A stretch of DNA of 52,858 bases from Candidatus Thermoflexus japonica. Its GTDB lineage: Bacteria > Chloroflexota > Anaerolineae > Thermoflexales > Thermoflexaceae. The stretch's first letter is position 1. Every line of letters starts with the position of its first letter. Positions 49,991 through 52,858 of this stretch are shown in pieces. The stretch is from positions 1 to 52,858 of the forward strand of contig BEHY01000012.1 in the NCBI GenBank assembly GCA_002898735.1, in the 5' to 3' direction. Both the position numbers and the translations under genes were made by a program. The notes below the pieces were generated by a model. The model searched no databases and had not been told where the DNA came from. It saw nothing but the letters and a program-made list of their open reading frames with translations.

Positions 49991-51229
49991 GTGAATCCCA
50001 TGCTCCGACGCGCAGGAAATCTGGTTCTGTTTGCAATCCTGGCCACCGGATTGCTCGGCTCCGCATTCCTCAGCGGGTTCGCGGTCGCATGGGGGATGCG
50101 CACGGGGCCTTCCCGGACCCCATCCGCAGCGTCGGCCGTGACCGCGCCGGCCCCGCCCCCCCAGGATCTCCAGCAGGCCTTCGGGATTTTCTGGGAAGCA
50201 TGGAAGCTGGTCCGGGAGGAGTATTACGGCGAGATCCCTGCCCCCCAAACCGTGGCCTATGGTGCCATCCGGGGGGCGCTCCAGACCCTCGGCGATCCCT
50301 ACACCTCGTTTATCGAGCCGAAGATCGCCCGGATCCTCCAGGAGGACGCCTCCGGACAGTTCGAGGGGATCGGCGCCCTGGTGCGGATGAACCGGGACAA
50401 CAAGCTGGAAATTGTGCGCACATTCGAGGGCTCCCCGGCCCAGAAGGCCGGCCTGCGGGCTGGAGATCTGGTGATTAAGGTCAACGGCCAGTCCATCGTC
50501 GGCTACAGCATCTATGAAGCCGTCGCCCTGATCCGGGGGCCCGCCGGGACCTCCGTCACCCTCACCATTGAGCGCCCCGGCCAGCGCGATCCTTTCGAGG
50601 TGACCGTCACCCGGGCCCGCATCACGATCCCCGTCGTGGAAGCTCGCATGCTTCCCGAAAACATCGCGTATATCCGGCTGTTGGACTTCGGCGCCCAGGC
50701 CACCCGCCAGCTCCAGGAGCAGCTGAAGGCGCTCCTCGCCCGGAACCCGCGGGGCCTGATCCTGGATCTGCGCGATAACCCTGGCGGGTTCCTCGATCAG
50801 GCCATCCAGGTCGCCGATCTCTTCCTGGACGATGGGGTGGTGGCTTACGAGCGCACGAAGGACGGCGAGGGGCGGGTGTTCCGTTCGAAGAGCGGTGATA
50901 TCGCCGAGAAGATCCCCATGGTGGTGCTGGTGAACGCCGGCAGCGCCAGCGCCTCGGAGATCGTGGCGGGCGCCCTGCAGGATCGCGGGCGGGCCAAACT
51001 GGTCGGCGAACGGACGTTCGGGAAAGGATCCGTGCAGCTCGCCCACACCCTTTCCGACGGCTCCGAGCTGCGGATCACCGTCGCCCGCTGGTTCACCCCC
51101 AACAATCGGGCAATCCACGGGGAGGGATTGAACCCCGATGTCGAGGTGAAGATCGAGCCCGGTGCGGAAACCAGCGGCGCGGATCCCCAGCTGCAGCGCG
51201 CGGTCGAGCTCCTCCTGCAGGGCCCGTGA
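49991..51229 (+). CDS. S41 family C-terminal processing protease (CtpA-like)
   Basis: GTG 49991 lies six bases after GAGGAGG and gives 412 residues; an ATG in the same frame at 49952 is less well placed. A signal anchor (LVLFAILATGLLGSAFLSGF) leads to an external protease. A PDZ domain is around 105-190 (APVQKAGLRAGD-like, seen as SPAQKAGLRAGDLVIKVNGQ). The S41 core has ENIAYIRLLDFG, GLILDLRDNPGGFLDQAIQ, the catalytic Ser in NAGSASASEIVAGAL, and the Lys in GERTFGKGSVQ. It should degrade or trim membrane and secreted proteins. Its gene faces away from the tRNA and is four bases from the next gene. Confidence 0.94.
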   Translation: MNPMLRRAGNLVLFAILATGLLGSAFLSGFAVAWGMRTGPSRTPSAASAVTAPAPPPQDLQQAFGIFWEAWKLVREEYYGEIPAPQTVAYGAIRGALQTLGDPYTSFIEPKIARILQEDASGQFEGIGALVRMNRDNKLEIVRTFEGSPAQKAGLRAGDLVIKVNGQSIVGYSIYEAVALIRGPAGTSVTLTIERPGQRDPFEVTVTRARITIPVVEARMLPENIAYIRLLDFGAQATRQLQEQLKALLARNPRGLILDLRDNPGGFLDQAIQVADLFLDDGVVAYERTKDGEGRVFRSKSGDIAEKIPMVVLVNAGSASASEIVAGALQDRGRAKLVGERTFGKGSVQLAHTLSDGSELRITVARWFTPNNRAIHGEGLNPDVEVKIEPGAETSGADPQLQRAVELLLQGP

Positions 51230-51233
51230 GGCC

Positions 51234-52858
51234 ATGGACGACCAGCGTCGGCTCGGGTTGAGCGATAGCGGGATCCTTCTCGCCCTGGCCGGGTGGATCG
51301 CTCTTTTATACGGACCGTTCTGGTCCGCCGATCCCCGGATGCAGGCCGCCCTCCGCCCCGGGGACCTCACGGAGCATCATTACCCGTTCGCCGCGTATGC
51401 TCACCGGCGCCTCCAGGCCGGTCAACTGCCTCTCTGGGACCCCTACACGCTGGGGGGCCATCCGTTCGCAGCGGACATCCAGGCCCAGGCGTTCTACCCC
51501 CTTCAGGATCCCCCGATCATCGCCAGCGCGACCTGGCTGCCCTGGCTCCTCTGGGCCCTGGCCGGCCTGCTCTCGGAATCCCGACATCCGGGCCGATGGC
51601 GGGTGCTGGCCATCTTCGCCTGGGCGATGACGTTCCTGGGCGGTCACACGCAAACCGCTTTCTACGTATATGTCATCGCCCTGGCCTTCACCGTCGCCCG
51701 GATTCTGGCCGCCTCCTCCGCCCGGCGGTCCCAGCTCCGGGAGCTCCTCACCGTCCTGTCCCTGGGCACCGGGTGGGCCGCCGCGCCGCTCCTGGCGACA
51801 GCGGAGCTGGTCCCGTGGACCGAACGGGTGAACTGGACGTTCCCCCAGCGGGCCGGGGGATTCGAGCTGTGGGAGCTGGGGGGATTGCTCTGGCCTCAGC
51901 TCACCCTGTGGTCCCCGCTCTATGTGGGGGTTCCCACGCTGATCCTGGCCGCTTACGGTCTGATCTCGGGGAAAAGAGACCAGGCCTCGCGTGCCCTGTG
52001 GGGAGGGCTGGCCGGTTTCGGGCTGTTGCTGGCGATCGGGGGCGAGGGCGCGCTCTATCCGGCCCTCGCCCGCCTGCTCCCCGTTATGGATCTCTTTCGG
52101 AACCAGGAACGAGCGGCTCTCATCACCGCCTGGTCGCTGATCTCCCTCGCCGTTATGAGCTGGCCCTCCAGCCCCTCCGAGCCCTTCCAGCGCACCCTGG
52201 GGCTGCTGGTGGGGGCCCTGGGGCTCCTGCTCGCCGGAGCCCTGATCGGGGTTCAGGCCCAGGATCCAGCCCAGTGGCCCCGCCTGCATCGCATGCTCTC
52301 CCAGGCCGGATGGCCATGGGGGATGATGGCCGCCACATGGCTTCTGCTACGGGGATGGCCTCGAACGCGATGGGCGCTGGTGGTCTTGCTCGCCCTGGAC
52401 GTCGGATCGGTGGCCTGGCGGACGGCGGAGGCGGGCCACTGGGTGTGGCAGAACCCCGAGCCAGCGGTCGCCCCTCCACTGGAGCCATCCCGGCTTCCCC
52501 CCGCCTGGCCCCCCTATCGGGTTGACACCCGGGGACTGGCGACCGGTAACTGGCCGGCCCAGGTTGGCATCGAGGATCTCCACGGATCGGTGACCCTGCC
52601 CCTGCGCTATCTGGAACGATTCCGCCGGGAAGTCCCGGGGGAACGGGTATGGGCCCTGATGGGCGTGGGCTGTTATCTCCAGCGCCCCGATGAGCCTCCC
52701 CTCCCCTTCCCTTCCCGCCGGATCCAGGCCCTCCCCATCCAGGGCGCCACGGTGGAGTTATACCAATTGCTCATGGTAGAGCCATGTTTAGGGAGAGCTT
52801 CTGAAATGCATCCAGTATCCATTGCCAGCCGGTCAACCGTCTTACCCTCTCCGGATCG
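51234..52858 (+). CDS. YfhO-like multi-pass membrane protein (C-terminus beyond window)
   Basis: From ATG 51234, four bases after the protease stop, the frame stays open to the window end (541 codons). The start has a transmembrane helix (GILLALAGWIALLYG) followed by the family-like block YPFAAYAHRRLQAGQLPLWD, then DPYTLGGHPFAADIQAQAFYP without a break. These match YfhO-type proteins, thought to be glycosyltransferase-like membrane enzymes. Many hydrophobic helices follow (about 9-10), then a C-terminal soluble part. It reads through to the end without a stop, so the true end is unknown. Confidence 0.78.
   Translation, partial: MDDQRRLGLSDSGILLALAGWIALLYGPFWSADPRMQAALRPGDLTEHHYPFAAYAHRRLQAGQLPLWDPYTLGGHPFAADIQAQAFYPLQDPPIIASATWLPWLLWALAGLLSESRHPGRWRVLAIFAWAMTFLGGHTQTAFYVYVIALAFTVARILAASSARRSQLRELLTVLSLGTGWAAAPLLATAELVPWTERVNWTFPQRAGGFELWELGGLLWPQLTLWSPLYVGVPTLILAAYGLISGKRDQASRALWGGLAGFGLLLAIGGEGALYPALARLLPVMDLFRNQERAALITAWSLISLAVMSWPSSPSEPFQRTLGLLVGALGLLLAGALIGVQAQDPAQWPRLHRMLSQAGWPWGMMAATWLLLRGWPRTRWALVVLLALDVGSVAWRTAEAGHWVWQNPEPAVAPPLEPSRLPPAWPPYRVDTRGLATGNWPAQVGIEDLHGSVTLPLRYLERFRREVPGERVWALMGVGCYLQRPDEPPLPFPSRRIQALPIQGATVELYQLLMVEPCLGRASEMHPVSIASRSTVLPSPD

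Overview
The window is GC-rich, densely coded bacterial DNA. Several traits suggest a thermophilic Chloroflexota, perhaps Thermoflexus/Anaerolineae-like: large STAND/BTAD regulators, secreted proteins ending in YLPLVLRNY, choice-of-anchor and CARDB surface proteins, many branched-chain (HAAT) transporter genes, and stem-loops without long U-tracts between genes. No marker gene proves the taxon, so this is inference.

Layout. 1-1083 (-): a GlcD-like FAD oxidase cut by the window edge. 1461-11557 (+): a BTAD-STAND ATPase-TPR regulator fused to a whole oligopeptide-binding (SBP_bac_5) domain, a small conserved protein, a CARDB lipoprotein, and a surface-protein island. The island holds a YadA-like repeat protein with an S74 chaperone domain and an LPxTG-like tail, two YLPLVLRNY proteins and a chimeric mini-ORF. 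11774-19627 (-): exopolysaccharide and surface genes (polyprenyl glycosylphosphotransferase, GT2, class D-like sortase, DAO oxidoreductase, methyltransferase, membrane protein, GT4).

19716-36692 (-): a 17-kb catabolic block with two complete HAAT import cassettes (one with a LivM-LivG fusion), three periplasmic-binding-type proteins (one without a signal peptide), two alpha/beta hydrolases, an amidohydrolase, an aldehyde dehydrogenase and an alcohol dehydrogenase. It probably imports and degrades an unidentified amide, ester or other small organic compound. Stem-loops sit in many of the gaps between its genes.

37048-42564 (+), divergent from that block: a MarR regulator with a four-cysteine tail, a CxxS glutaredoxin-like protein, a 37-codon OsmC/Ohr C-terminal remnant, a cupredoxin-like lipoprotein, a protoglobin and a MalT-like STAND/BTAD activator. 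The MarR promoter (TTGACA-17-TATCAT) is overlapped by a perfect 25-bp palindrome, a strong candidate autoregulatory operator. The set looks like a redox, oxygen or nitric-oxide response module.

42607-47318 (-): recF, a GH-like/SH3/double amidase protein and an EamA transporter. 47675-49509 (+): two sugar-type ABC permeases without a binding protein or ATPase. 49686-49773 (-): tRNA-Leu(GAG) with its own promoter and terminator. 49991-end (+): an S41 C-terminal processing protease and a YfhO-like membrane protein that runs off the window.

Best leads: the intracellular regulator carrying an oligopeptide-binding domain; the MarR/Grx/OsmC-remnant/cupredoxin/protoglobin module with its operator; the twin HAAT catabolic block with a signal-less binding protein; and the sortase plus sortable repeat protein alongside the YLPLVLRNY C-terminal tag. 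No CRISPR array, integrase or transposase was seen.
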